From: Vibrio penaeicida
Lineage (GTDB): Bacteria; Pseudomonadota; Gammaproteobacteria; Enterobacterales; Vibrionaceae
DNA: 64,000 bases
NCBI RefSeq assembly: GCF_030689305.1
Contig: NZ_JAUYVM010000001.1
Location: 1-64,000, forward strand
Reading direction: 5' to 3'
In this document: piece after piece, positions 35,524 to 44,157 of the stretch
Layout: the number at the start of each line of letters is the position of its first letter
Position numbering within the stretch: the stretch's first letter is position 1
The notes under the pieces: model-generated
The model's input: only the letters and a program-made list of their open reading frames with translations
What the model was told of the DNA's origin: nothing
The model's database searches: none
Translations under genes and position numbers: made by a program

Positions 35524-36891
35524 ATGAATAACAAGTCTATTAAAACTCTATCTTCGGTCTCTATTGAGTACTCACCTTCGCTTGCATCAGACCTATTCGG
35601 CAAAATCGAATCACAACCTTGGTCCATGCTGCTGCGTTCCGCTTCTGAAAGCCATCCAGATAGTCGATTTGATATTCTTGTAGCAAACCCAGTCGCAACT
35701 ATCATTACGTCTGGAGACAATACGACGGTTGCCAAAGGCGATGAGTCTTTTGAATTCAAAGATGACCCTTTTCTGCTTTTGGATACTCTTCAATCGGAAT
35801 GCCTTCCAAAAATACAGCCTATCGATGATTTACCATTTGTAGGCGGTGCTTTGGGTTATTTTAGCTATGACTTGGGAAGACGTGTCGAGTCACTGCCCGT
35901 GCAAGCCGAAAAAGATATCCGCTCTCCGGACATGGCTGTCGGCATTTATGATTGGGCATTGATTTGTGATCACCAATTAAAGAAAGCAACGCTTATCGGT
36001 GTTTCTGCACAATCCCAATGGGAATGGTTGTCTGGCATTACTGAAGTGCAAAAACGTGATGACTTTTCACTTGTCAGCACCTGGCAGTCCAACCTAAGTA
36101 AAAGCGAGTACGTTACACGCTTCAATCAAGTTCAGGATTATTTGCAAGCTGGGGATTGTTACCAAATCAATTTGGCGCAACGTTTTTCAGCCAATTATGA
36201 AGGCAGCGAATGGCTTGCTTACCTAAAACTTGAAGAACAAAACAAAGCGCCTTTCTCTGCCTTTATCCGCATGGAAAGCAGCGCGATCATCAGCATTTCT
36301 CCTGAACGCTTTTTACAGCTTAAAAACGGACTAATCGAAACTAAGCCTATAAAGGGCACCAGACCAAGATCGGACGATCCAATACAAGATGAAGCGCAAG
36401 CGCAATCTTTAAAACTGGCAGAAAAAGATCAGGCAGAAAACTTGATGATTGTTGATTTACTCAGAAACGATATAGGTAGGGTGGCGAAACCCGGTTCCGT
36501 TGCCGTTCCAAAACTGTTTGCAATTGAGAGCTTTCCGGCTGTCCACCATTTGGTAAGTACGGTTACGGCAGAGCTAGCTGAAGACAAGTCAGCAACCGAT
36601 TTATTACGCGCTTGTTTTCCTGGAGGTTCGATTACTGGGGCACCAAAAGTAAGAGCGATGGAAATCATAGAAGAGCTAGAACCGCACCGCCGCAACGCTT
36701 ACTGCGGTAGTATTGGTTACATTAGTCGCTGCGGGAAAATGGACACAAGTATCACCATTCGCACGTTGGTGGCGGAAAATCAAAATCTGTACGTTTGGGC
36801 AGGCGGTGGATTAGTGGCAGACAGTGAAGCAAACGCTGAGTACCAAGAAACGTTCGATAAGCTCAGCCGAATCTTGCCCGCTCTTAGCTAG
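35524..36891 (+). CDS. pabB: Aminodeoxychorismate synthase component I
   Basis: About 455 residues from the ATG opening MNNKSIKTLSS. This length fits PabB better than an upstream start. The chorismate-binding domain has SPERFLQLKNGLIETKPIKGTRPRS, AENLMIVDLLRNDIGRVA and FPGGSITGAPKVRAMEIIEELEPHRRNAYCGSIGYIS, all hallmark motifs including the PIKGT and PGGSITGAPK signatures. With PabA it makes aminodeoxychorismate for folate. The context (not with trp genes) and the N-terminal PabB sequence favour it over TrpE. Confidence 0.92.
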   Translation: MNNKSIKTLSSVSIEYSPSLASDLFGKIESQPWSMLLRSASESHPDSRFDILVANPVATIITSGDNTTVAKGDESFEFKDDPFLLLDTLQSECLPKIQPIDDLPFVGGALGYFSYDLGRRVESLPVQAEKDIRSPDMAVGIYDWALICDHQLKKATLIGVSAQSQWEWLSGITEVQKRDDFSLVSTWQSNLSKSEYVTRFNQVQDYLQAGDCYQINLAQRFSANYEGSEWLAYLKLEEQNKAPFSAFIRMESSAIISISPERFLQLKNGLIETKPIKGTRPRSDDPIQDEAQAQSLKLAEKDQAENLMIVDLLRNDIGRVAKPGSVAVPKLFAIESFPAVHHLVSTVTAELAEDKSATDLLRACFPGGSITGAPKVRAMEIIEELEPHRRNAYCGSIGYISRCGKMDTSITIRTLVAENQNLYVWAGGGLVADSEANAEYQETFDKLSRILPALS

Positions 36892-36934
36892 CTCGTCCCG
36901 ATTAGACCGCATCAACCTCTAGCACAGGGGCGAA

Positions 36935-38650
36935 TCAAAGCCCCCATTTAATAAGCGCACTTTTGAGATCGGCGCTGGTGTAAGGCTTATTTAAAATATC
37001 GTTCATTCCAACTTTCAAACAGCGCTCCCGCTCCAACAACGTTGTCCCTGCGGTTAAAGCGACGATAGGAACTCGGATATTGCGCTCGCGTAATGTCAGT
37101 GTCGCTTCAAACCCATCCATTACAGGCATGCGGCAATCCATAAAAACGACGTCATAATGCCCATTGCTCATTGCATCGACACCTTCTTGCCCATTATTGG
37201 CAAACTCAGGGGTAATACCGAGCTTCTTCAGCATCTTCTTGATAACAAATTGATTTACTCTTAAATCTTCCACCACTAAAACCTTGAGCGTATCAAGCGT
37301 TTCATCGTGGGCTAGATTTTCCAATTTGTCCGGCTCTACATCTTTAAGGTCTCCTTCAGGTAAACGCAATGACACGTCAAAGCGGGTCCCTTTACCCAGT
37401 TCACTTTTCAGGTGGATTGACCCTTGCATCATAGAAATAAGCTGCTTACATATGGCGAGACCTAACCCCGTACCTTCATGATTTCTTTTGCTTGAAATAT
37501 CGGCTTGGATAAAGGGCTGAAAGAGATTGGATTGATCTTTTTCATCTATCCCACACCCCGTATCTTGGACGTAAAATGTTAACCAACCACACTCCCAAGA
37601 CGCATTTACGGACACATACCCAGATTCAGTAAACTTGATTGCATTTCCTATTAAATTGACAAACACTTGCTTAACTCGCTCCGTGTCGCCAATCAATATA
37701 GCTGGGATGCCGTCAAAACCTTCTAAACGAAAATCGATTCTTTTCTCTTTCGCCAAATTAGAAAAGATACTCAGTAGCGTTGTTTGAATATCTGACCAGC
37801 GAAAGGCTTTTTCTTGAAGCTGCATCATACCCGCGCTGATTTTGCTGTAGTCGAGCAAATCATCAATGATCACTCTTAAAAATTGCCCAGATTGATCCAG
37901 TGTATTGAGCAGCTTCCCCTGTTCGTTGGTAAGTTTGGTGTCTGAAAGTAATTCAACGGTCCCTAGCAAACCGTTAAGTGGCGTTCTTAGTTCGTGGTTG
38001 ATCATGGCAAGGAAGTCTCTTGTCGCTCGCTCTGAGGCTTCTGCGCGCTCGCGTTCATCAATTGCGTTACGCAGTATCAACTGACGGCTAATGGCACTGC
38101 TCACCAACTCTGCTACCAACACTATTTGATTCTCGATCCAACCCTTGTCATCAACACTTGGAGCGGGGTTTACAGCCAGAACACCCACCATCATGCCTTC
38201 TGCCATTAGTGGCCACCACAAGACACCTTTCCCATCCCAAAATTTATCAGCATATTCGATAACATGAAGCGGAATAACGTGGTACTCCAATCCGCCAAAT
38301 TCGGTTGTTGAAAGGCCCAACGTGTCTTTTTTAAGTAAAAGAACTTTCGCGCTAGTCATCAATTCATTATTACAAAGCTCCTTTACCATACTATTGAGAA
38401 TGACTTCATCTGGTGCATGTTTTAGAAACTGTCTGCCATAGCGAATCAGGATCCTAGAGATATGCTCATGAAACTGTTTTTTAAGTAGCTGTGCATCCGA
38501 CTGGGCTTTCGCCTGCTGTAAGCTTTCATCCAACTGCTGATTTAAGCTGTACATTTCAATCGCTTTTTCTTCGAGCAATTTTTCGGCCTGTTTTCTTGCG
38601 GCCACTTCTCTACGCAGCTTTCTTTCCAGTAGTTCGATCTCGGAATTCAT
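36935..38650 (-). CDS. H-NOX-associated hybrid histidine kinase
   Basis: A 571-residue cytosolic protein. An N-terminal coiled coil (EIELLERKLRREVAARKQAEKLLEE) is followed by a GAF-like region. A HisKA domain carries the phosphoacceptor H in FLAMINHELRTPLNGLLGTVELL (about residue 220). The HATPase domain is GNAIKFTESGYV and QDTGCGIDEKDQ, then GTGLGLAICKQL. The C-terminal receiver domain has the phosphorylatable aspartate in VVFMDCRMPVMDGFEA. It follows the H-NOX gene by 10 bp. Vibrio harveyi and relatives have an H-NOX-controlled kinase of this type (HqsK) that feeds the quorum-sensing phosphorelay; identity here is inferred from layout. Confidence 0.9.
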   Translation of the reverse strand: MNSEIELLERKLRREVAARKQAEKLLEEKAIEMYSLNQQLDESLQQAKAQSDAQLLKKQFHEHISRILIRYGRQFLKHAPDEVILNSMVKELCNNELMTSAKVLLLKKDTLGLSTTEFGGLEYHVIPLHVIEYADKFWDGKGVLWWPLMAEGMMVGVLAVNPAPSVDDKGWIENQIVLVAELVSSAISRQLILRNAIDERERAEASERATRDFLAMINHELRTPLNGLLGTVELLSDTKLTNEQGKLLNTLDQSGQFLRVIIDDLLDYSKISAGMMQLQEKAFRWSDIQTTLLSIFSNLAKEKRIDFRLEGFDGIPAILIGDTERVKQVFVNLIGNAIKFTESGYVSVNASWECGWLTFYVQDTGCGIDEKDQSNLFQPFIQADISSKRNHEGTGLGLAICKQLISMMQGSIHLKSELGKGTRFDVSLRLPEGDLKDVEPDKLENLAHDETLDTLKVLVVEDLRVNQFVIKKMLKKLGITPEFANNGQEGVDAMSNGHYDVVFMDCRMPVMDGFEATLTLRERNIRVPIVALTAGTTLLERERCLKVGMNDILNKPYTSADLKSALIKWGL

Positions 38651-38660
38651 TCTCGCCTCG

Positions 38661-39200
38661 CTAAATAAGCGTGAGGGTAAACCTCACTAAACTGGCATCG
38701 TCAGACTTAGTTTTCATTTTCACCACTAAATTTTCTTGAAAATGATCAGCGCACCCCAGAATCAATCCTTTGCAAACACTCCCCATACATCGGGCACTTT
38801 GATAATCCATCACCAACTCAGTTTTGTTTTCTGACAGAAATTTAAACTTGGGTGGATGAGCATCGGGATACAGTTTTTTCACCTCTAAATGTATGTAGTC
38901 TTCTACATGGCGAAGAAACTGGAATGTACTTTTACTGTGGTTTAAAGCGTCTTCTGGCGGTAATGTACTTAAGAGCTTGACGAATACTACCTTCCCAAAT
39001 ACTTCTTGAAGATCATCTGGGCCGACTCCAGTCTCTTTACTCAAAGCAACGATAAGCTTAACCAAATCTTGGTGATTGTAGCTGCCTACGGACGTATAAA
39101 CACCATCGTCTCCTGTAATATCAAGTATTTTATCCAACGTTGGTAAACCGAACTTTTCTTCAACCAACTCAAGGAATTCGGTAAATATTAAGCCCTTCAT
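38661..39200 (-). CDS. Heme NO-binding protein (H-NOX)
   Basis: A 179-residue H-NOX domain protein: MKGLIFTEFLELVEEKFG at the N-terminus, the region of the proximal heme histidine HVEDYIHLEVKKLYPDA near 96-112, and the propionate-binding YxSxR motif as YQSARCMGSVCKGLILG near 132-148. It binds ferrous heme and senses nitric oxide. It carries no fused output domain and works through the kinase encoded 10 bp downstream. A very strong ribosome site (GAGGGGGGAG) suggests high expression relative to the kinase. Confidence 0.95.
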   Translation of the reverse strand: MKGLIFTEFLELVEEKFGLPTLDKILDITGDDGVYTSVGSYNHQDLVKLIVALSKETGVGPDDLQEVFGKVVFVKLLSTLPPEDALNHSKSTFQFLRHVEDYIHLEVKKLYPDAHPPKFKFLSENKTELVMDYQSARCMGSVCKGLILGCADHFQENLVVKMKTKSDDASLVRFTLTLI

Positions 39201-39318
39201 TCTCCCCCCTCATCAAGTAACCATATTTACGACTTTGGTAATAAAAGCATGATCCACACTAGTCATTTTTTCAATTTTCATTAACAATTAATAAGATAGT
39301 TAGGAAAAGTAGGCATTT

Positions 39319-39909
39319 ATGGATAAAGATGAGTTTCTGAAACGTTTTCTATTCACTCCACCTTCGGAATACCATAGAGAAAGCTTCACAAGGCACCATG
39401 ACTTAGAGCACGATACCTTTCGTACCGCGGCTGTGCTGATAGGTCTCGTGGAGCGAGAGTCGGGTCTCAACATTATATTTACTCGTCGCGCATCTCATCT
39501 TCGCCATCACCCTGGGCAAATAAGCTTCCCTGGCGGGAAAACAGAAAAAGGCGATACAACGCCATTTGAAACCGCCATGCGAGAAGCGAATGAAGAAATT
39601 GGGCTAGTCGCCAATCAAATCCATCACCTCGGTCAACTCGAGCCAATTAAGACCATCAGTGGTTTTGAAGTTACTCCTGTCATTGCCTTTGCTGACAATC
39701 GCTATCAACCCCAAACTGACCCTAATGAAGTGGATGTTGTGTTCGAGGCTCCGGTTGAATATTTATTCAATAAATCGAATATACACGCCTTAAGTGGATA
39801 CTTTAATGGTTCTCGCAGAGTCGTGTACAACATCCCGTTTAAAAACCACCTAATATGGGGAGTCACGGCGCAAATAATTCATACGATTCAAACACAACTC
39901 ACGAGATAA
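39319..39909 (+). CDS. nudL: Nudix hydrolase, coenzyme A pyrophosphatase (NudL/YeaB-like)
   Basis: A 196-residue protein with a Nudix box as GKTEKGDTTPFETAMREANEEIGL near 73-96. The upstream RRASHLRHHPGQISFPGG is the CoA-specific NuCoA signature seen in NudL. It hydrolyses CoA to 4'-phosphopantetheine and adenosine 3',5'-bisphosphate using Mg or Mn. It is divergently placed from the H-NOX genes. Confidence 0.92.
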   Translation: MDKDEFLKRFLFTPPSEYHRESFTRHHDLEHDTFRTAAVLIGLVERESGLNIIFTRRASHLRHHPGQISFPGGKTEKGDTTPFETAMREANEEIGLVANQIHHLGQLEPIKTISGFEVTPVIAFADNRYQPQTDPNEVDVVFEAPVEYLFNKSNIHALSGYFNGSRRVVYNIPFKNHLIWGVTAQIIHTIQTQLTR

Positions 39910-40009
39910 CTCTTGTTGAATACGCTAAATTAATAGTTAACTTTTTCTCATTCATCACATACATACCATCACAAATCACCCTCAACTACGACCGCTCAGA
40001 CCCAAGCGC

Positions 40010-40021
40010 GCAAACGTTTGC
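40010..40021. promoter_or_regulatory. PurR/CytR-type operator upstream of the serine transport gene
   Basis: GCAAACGTTTGC is a perfect palindrome. In its wider context (GCGCAAACGTTTGCTT) it matches the PurR box ACGCAAACGTTTGCGT at 14 of 16 bases. It lies 224 bp before sdaC and 100 bp after nudL. The remainder of the 335-bp gap has no supportable feature. Confidence 0.5.
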
Positions 40022-40244
40022 TTACCACCAAAGAATAGCCAAATTAGATTCGGATTATTTTTTCTAATGAATGGTCACATTAAAAGTAATGTGTAGCACG
40101 TATTTTTCGTGACATATATCTCTTTTGTTAACCATTGCTTTCATACTTGCAATATTTATTGATCCCGATCCTGATATTTCACTCAAAAACAGAGACAATA
40201 GCACCTGTAATTCCTGTTCCCCTAAATTACACGAGATAATAAAT

Positions 40245-41498
40245 ATGCAATCAAACGTTACTACGGCTCGCGCCGAAGGGACTCAATCAAAATGGACTTA
40301 TAGAGACTTCACTTGGGCTCTTTCACTTTTTGGCACCGCTGTTGGTGCTGGTGTTTTGTTTCTCCCTATTAAGGCCGGTGCTGGTGGTTTTTGGCCTTTA
40401 GTTATCCTTGCTTTACTCGCTGCACCAATGACTTGGTTCGCACACAAAGGTCTTGCTCGATTTGTTCTATCCGCTAAAAACCCTAATGCAGACATTACAG
40501 ATACAGTGGAAGAACATTTTGGTAAAACTGGCGCAAACATCATTACTTTTGCTTACTTCTTCGCCATTTACCCTATCGTTCTTATTTACGGCGTTGGCAT
40601 CACCAACACTGTTGATTCTTTCATGGTGAACCAACTCGGTTTTGCATCCATGCCACGTTGGTTGCTCTCTGGTGCACTGATCTCATTGATGACTGCTGGT
40701 GTTGTTTTCGGCAAAGAACTGATGCTTAAAGCAACGTCAATGATGGTTTACCCTTTGGTCTTCGTTTTATTGGCATTATCGTTCTACCTGATTCCTGATT
40801 GGAACACGTCTATGATGTCTGTGAGCCCAGATTGGTCTGCCATGCCTGGCATTATTTGGCTAGCCATTCCAATTATCGTATTTTCATTCAACCACAGCCC
40901 GATCATTAGCCAATTCGCGAAAGAACAACGTCGCATATACGGTGAAGACGCAGCAAAGAAAACCGACATGATCACGGGCGGCGGCGCGATGATGCTGATG
41001 GGTTTCGTGATGTTCTTCGTATTCTCTGTGGTACTTTCGCTGTCACCTGAGCAATTGGCCACGGCACAAGATCAGAACATCAGCGTACTGTCTTACCTTG
41101 CGAACGTGCATGAATCACCGCTGATTTCAATTCTTGGTCCATTCGTCGCGTTTGCCGCTATCACTTCTAGCTACTTTGGTCACTTCTTAGGTGCACAAGA
41201 AGGATTGGTGGGTCTCATAAAATCTCGCAGTGATGCGTCAGTTAAGCATATTGAAAAAACCTCTTTGATCTTCATCGTGATCACAACCTGGATTGTTGCG
41301 ATTGTGAACCCATCAATTCTGGGTATGATTGAAACAATGGGTGCCCCTATGATTGCGGCTATTTTGTTCCTTATGCCTGTATTTGCAATGCAAAAAATCC
41401 CTGCAATGGCGAAGTACAAAACATCAGCATTTGTGCAAATATTCACAGCAATTTGTGGTCTAGCATCTATAACTTCTGTAATCTACGGCGCTCTTTAA
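40245..41498 (+). CDS. sdaC: Serine/threonine transporter, HAAAP family (SdaC-like)
   Basis: About 417 residues from the ATG opening MQSNVTTARAEG. It is a polytopic protein with about eleven hydrophobic helices, starting WALSLFGTAVGAGVLFLPIKAGAGGFWPL, typical of the hydroxy/aromatic amino acid permease family. It is followed after 81 bp by the serine deaminase gene, as in sdaC-sdaB of enterics, so serine uptake with protons is the likely role. The earlier in-frame start would add 40 residues of non-transporter sequence. Confidence 0.9.
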   Translation: MQSNVTTARAEGTQSKWTYRDFTWALSLFGTAVGAGVLFLPIKAGAGGFWPLVILALLAAPMTWFAHKGLARFVLSAKNPNADITDTVEEHFGKTGANIITFAYFFAIYPIVLIYGVGITNTVDSFMVNQLGFASMPRWLLSGALISLMTAGVVFGKELMLKATSMMVYPLVFVLLALSFYLIPDWNTSMMSVSPDWSAMPGIIWLAIPIIVFSFNHSPIISQFAKEQRRIYGEDAAKKTDMITGGGAMMLMGFVMFFVFSVVLSLSPEQLATAQDQNISVLSYLANVHESPLISILGPFVAFAAITSSYFGHFLGAQEGLVGLIKSRSDASVKHIEKTSLIFIVITTWIVAIVNPSILGMIETMGAPMIAAILFLMPVFAMQKIPAMAKYKTSAFVQIFTAICGLASITSVIYGAL

Positions 41499-41537
41499 AT
41501 TTCGCTGAAGCGAATACAATTCTATAAAGATAATAAA

Positions 41538-41563
41538 GAGCCTCCCTATAATTGCGGGGGCTC
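41538..41563 (+). promoter_or_regulatory. Intercistronic hairpin between sdaC and the serine deaminase gene
   Basis: Stem GAGCC(T)CCC / GGGGGCTC with a nine-base loop lies in the 81-bp gap. It is not followed by a T run, so RNA stabilisation or partial attenuation is more likely than full termination. Confidence 0.45.
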
Positions 41564-41579
41564 AACCTAAGGTAAAGAT

Positions 41580-42941
41580 ATGATCAGCGTATTCGACATC
41601 TATAAAATCGGTATTGGGCCTTCGAGCTCACACACGGTAGGGCCAATGAAGGCCGGGCAATCTTTTGTCGATGATCTTGTTAAACAAGGTCGTCTAGCGG
41701 ATGTTGACCATATTAAAGTGGATGTTTATGGATCCCTTTCTTTAACCGGGAAAGGCCACCATACGGACATAGCCATTATTCTTGGCTTAGCTGGTAACTC
41801 TCCTGAGAGTGTAGATATTGATTCTATCCCCTCTTTTATCGAAACGGTAAAATCCTCAAAAATTTTACCTCTTGCACTGAACCAAAAAGAAGCAGCGTTT
41901 GACTACGACGTAGACATGATATTTCAGACAGGCAACTTATCGTTGCACGAGAATGGAATGCAGATCCACGCGTTTAGCCAAGGTGAATTGGTTCACACTA
42001 AAACGTATTACTCTATCGGCGGTGGATTTATTGTTGATGAGGAAAATTTTGGTGTAGAACCTGAAGACAAAGTGATTGTTCCTTACGAATTCAACAGCGC
42101 AAAAGAGTTGGTTGACCTTTGTAAAGACAATTGCCTATCTATCAGCGCCTTGGTAATGGCAAACGAGCGTGTTGTTAAAGACACAAACAAGATCGAAGTT
42201 GAATTTGAGCATATATGGAACACCATGCAAGCATGTATGGATAGAGGGTTGAACACCGAAGGTGTACTACCAGGACCTCTTCGCGTTCCACGCCGTGCGG
42301 CAGCTTTGCACCAACAACTAAAAACTGGCGAACGCTTATCCAACGATCCAATGACGGTTGTTGATTGGGTAAACATGTACGCTTTTGCTGTCAATGAAGA
42401 AAACGCTGCCGGCGGACGTGTGGTGACAGCCCCTACAAACGGCGCGTGCGGCATAATTCCGGCCGTTTTGGCGTACTACGATAAATTCGTCCAATCTGTT
42501 GGCGTGAAAGAATACACTCGCTACTTCGCAGCATCTGGCGCTGTGGGTGGTCTGTTCAAACAAAACGCATCTATTTCTGGCGCTGAAGTAGGCTGCCAAG
42601 GTGAAGTAGGCGTAGCTTGCTCAATGGCTGCGGCTGGTCTTGCTGAATTGATGGGTGGAAGCCCAGAGCAAGTCTGTATGGCTGCGGAAATCGCAATGGA
42701 GCATAACCTTGGTCTAACTTGTGACCCTGTTGCTGGTCAAGTTCAGGTACCTTGTATTGAACGTAATGGTATTGCAGCAGTAAAGGCCATTAACGCTACT
42801 CGCATGGCATTGCGTCGTTCTTCTGATCCACGAGTATCTCTTGATAAGGTCATCGAGACGATGCTGGAAACGGGGAAAGACATGAACGCCAAGTACCGAG
42901 AAACGTCACAAGGCGGATTGGCCGTAAAAGTTATTTGCTGA
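41580..42941 (+). CDS. L-serine ammonia-lyase, iron-sulfur-dependent single-chain
   Basis: A 453-residue SdaA/SdaB-type enzyme. The N-terminal beta domain has IGPSSSHTVGPMKAG near 12-26. The alpha domain has the catalytic loop APTNGACGIIPAVLAYY near 283-299 and cysteines in GCQGEVGVACSMAAAGLAEL near 339-358 and CDPVAGQVQVPCIERN near 381-396. It deaminates serine to pyruvate and ammonia with a [4Fe-4S] cluster. It sits downstream of the serine transporter, so serine is imported and catabolised together. It ends at a strong palindromic terminator. Confidence 0.95.
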   Translation: MISVFDIYKIGIGPSSSHTVGPMKAGQSFVDDLVKQGRLADVDHIKVDVYGSLSLTGKGHHTDIAIILGLAGNSPESVDIDSIPSFIETVKSSKILPLALNQKEAAFDYDVDMIFQTGNLSLHENGMQIHAFSQGELVHTKTYYSIGGGFIVDEENFGVEPEDKVIVPYEFNSAKELVDLCKDNCLSISALVMANERVVKDTNKIEVEFEHIWNTMQACMDRGLNTEGVLPGPLRVPRRAAALHQQLKTGERLSNDPMTVVDWVNMYAFAVNEENAAGGRVVTAPTNGACGIIPAVLAYYDKFVQSVGVKEYTRYFAASGAVGGLFKQNASISGAEVGCQGEVGVACSMAAAGLAELMGGSPEQVCMAAEIAMEHNLGLTCDPVAGQVQVPCIERNGIAAVKAINATRMALRRSSDPRVSLDKVIETMLETGKDMNAKYRETSQGGLAVKVIC

Positions 42942-42963
42942 TAACGTAATCTAGAAATAAACT

Positions 42964-42987
42964 AAGGGCATGGATATCCATGCCCTT
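42964..42987 (+). terminator. Palindromic terminator of the serine catabolism operon
   Basis: AAGGGCATGGAT / ATCCATGCCCTT, a perfect 24-base palindrome, followed by ATTTGTAT. Confidence 0.75.
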
Positions 42988-43006
42988 ATTTGTATATATA
43001 ACTATT

Positions 43007-43483
43007 ATGATTGCGATTAAACGCCCCAAAATTAAACATTTTTCTTCGCTTATAGAATTGAACGTTACGTCAGAACAGAGCCAATTTGTGGAAACCTTTG
43101 ACCACCTGTATGAACACAGAGACAAGCAGGATGTCATTTATTCGGTTTCTGAAGATGGTAAGCCAATTGGTTTCTTTGCGCTTGATGAAGGATATGAAAA
43201 GAAGTTTACCTTTGTAAAAAGCCGAGAAATTGGATTAAAAAACCTGGTAATAGACCAACGTTTTCAACGCCAAGGAAAAGCAAAGGCAACACTCGAGCGC
43301 CTATTCGTTTACCTTTACACGGCATACGCGAATTACGATTCTGTATGCGTCATCGTGGAAAAGGAAAATGAAGCCGCTTATGAGTGTTTTTTAAGTGCCG
43401 ATTTTAAAGACACCAATAAACCATTTTATGATGGTAACAAACAACTTAGAATTTTGAGAAAAGCGATAACCGCACCTTTCTGA
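43007..43483 (+). CDS. GNAT family N-acetyltransferase
   Basis: About 158 residues from the ATG opening MIAIKRPKIKHF. An ATG 27 bp earlier falls in the terminator hairpin of the previous gene and is unlikely. The GNAT core is visible: GKPIGFFALDE near 58-68, then GLKNLVIDQRFQRQGKAKATLERLF, whose QRQGKA is the acetyl-CoA pyrophosphate loop (R/QxxGxA). A late segment, VEKENEAAYECFLSADF, is the typical final strand. The substrate is unknown. Confidence 0.8.
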   Translation: MIAIKRPKIKHFSSLIELNVTSEQSQFVETFDHLYEHRDKQDVIYSVSEDGKPIGFFALDEGYEKKFTFVKSREIGLKNLVIDQRFQRQGKAKATLERLFVYLYTAYANYDSVCVIVEKENEAAYECFLSADFKDTNKPFYDGNKQLRILRKAITAPF

Positions 43484-43505
43484 AGAATCCGGCACGCTAA
43501 CACGC

Positions 43506-43524
43506 TAGGGCTGCTGATCTTTCG
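43506..43524. repeat. Isolated end of the TAGGGTCTGTTGA element
   Basis: TAGGGCTGCTGATCTTTCG is close to the right terminal repeat of the 282-bp element (TAGGGTCTGTTGATCTTTCG). No internal sequence or second end follows. Confidence 0.45.
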
Positions 43525-43551
43525 GTATTGAACCTACGTGATCTCAAGATA

Positions 43552-43591
43552 CTTAAGTGCTTAGGTGTTTAGGTGCTTAGGTGCTTAGGTA
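43552..43591. repeat. Octanucleotide tandem repeat
   Basis: Five consecutive 8-bp units: CTTAAGTG, CTTAGGTG, TTTAGGTG, CTTAGGTG, CTTAGGTA. It lies in the gap between the GNAT gene and the queD terminator. Confidence 0.75.
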
Positions 43592-43600
43592 TACAAATAC

Positions 43601-43629
43601 AAAAATCCCGAGACATGCTCGGGATTTTT
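43601..43629. terminator. Bidirectional terminator between GNAT and queD genes
   Basis: Stem AAAAATCCCGAG / CTCGGGATTTTT with T runs on both strands; convergent genes flank it. Confidence 0.88.
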
Positions 43630-43650
43630 ATATTCGAGATATAAAGGCGA

Positions 43651-44013
43651 TTACTCACCTTTATAGATACAACCCGCAGTACAAGTTTCTTTGATTTCGA
43701 CTTTACTCAGCAAAGGCAATGACGGTTTCATTTCATTCCATATCCATTTTGCCAATACTTCGCTGGTTGGATTTTCCAAACCAGGAATGTCGTTCAAATA
43801 GTAGTGATCTAAGCGGTCATAAATCGGCTTAAATGCTGCTTTTATCTCAGAGAAATCGATAACCCAGCCAGTATATTGGTCCACTTCACCTTCAACGTAC
43901 AAGCGAACAAGGAACGAATGACCATGCAAACGGCCACATTTGTGTCCTTCTGGAACATGCGGAAGACGGTGCGCCGCTTCAAACATGAACTCTTTATACA
44001 ATTCAGTTTTCAT
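43651..44013 (-). CDS. queD: 6-carboxy-5,6,7,8-tetrahydropterin synthase
   Basis: A 120-residue QueD protein. Zinc-binding histidines are in FEAAHRL and RLHGHSF (about residues 15, 31 and 33). The active-site cysteine is at about residue 26 in [10 protein letters not shown]. It includes the [25 protein letters not shown] segment. It converts dihydroneopterin triphosphate to carboxytetrahydropterin in queuosine synthesis. I found no preQ1 riboswitch in its upstream gap. Confidence 0.95.
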   Translation of the reverse strand: MKTELYKEFMFEAAHRLPHVPEGHKCGRLHGHSFLVRLYVEGEVDQYTGWVIDFSEIKAAFKPIYDRLDHYYLNDIPGLENPTSEVLAKWIWNEMKPSLPLLSKVEIKETCTAGCIYKGE

Positions 44014-44157
44014 CAGTTAACTATGCAGTAGCTTAATTAGGGGGCAATGCTACTCAAATCCCCATCAATAGACAAGGGAAGATCGGTAACATCTTATTGT
44101 TGAGGATACGTTGCAACCGATATACGCAAGCCACCTCAAAGTACAAGACTCAGCACT

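Noticed and set aside
39855..40067. Plus-strand frame overlapping the end of nudL
   Set aside because: It starts inside nudL, has no ribosome site and runs through the likely regulatory gap with the PurR-type palindrome.
42980..43006. Earlier start for the GNAT gene
   Set aside because: The ATG lies inside the terminator palindrome of the serine deaminase gene.
44014..44157. preQ1 riboswitch upstream of queD
   Set aside because: I looked for the preQ1-I hairpin and A-rich tail and the class II layout and found neither.
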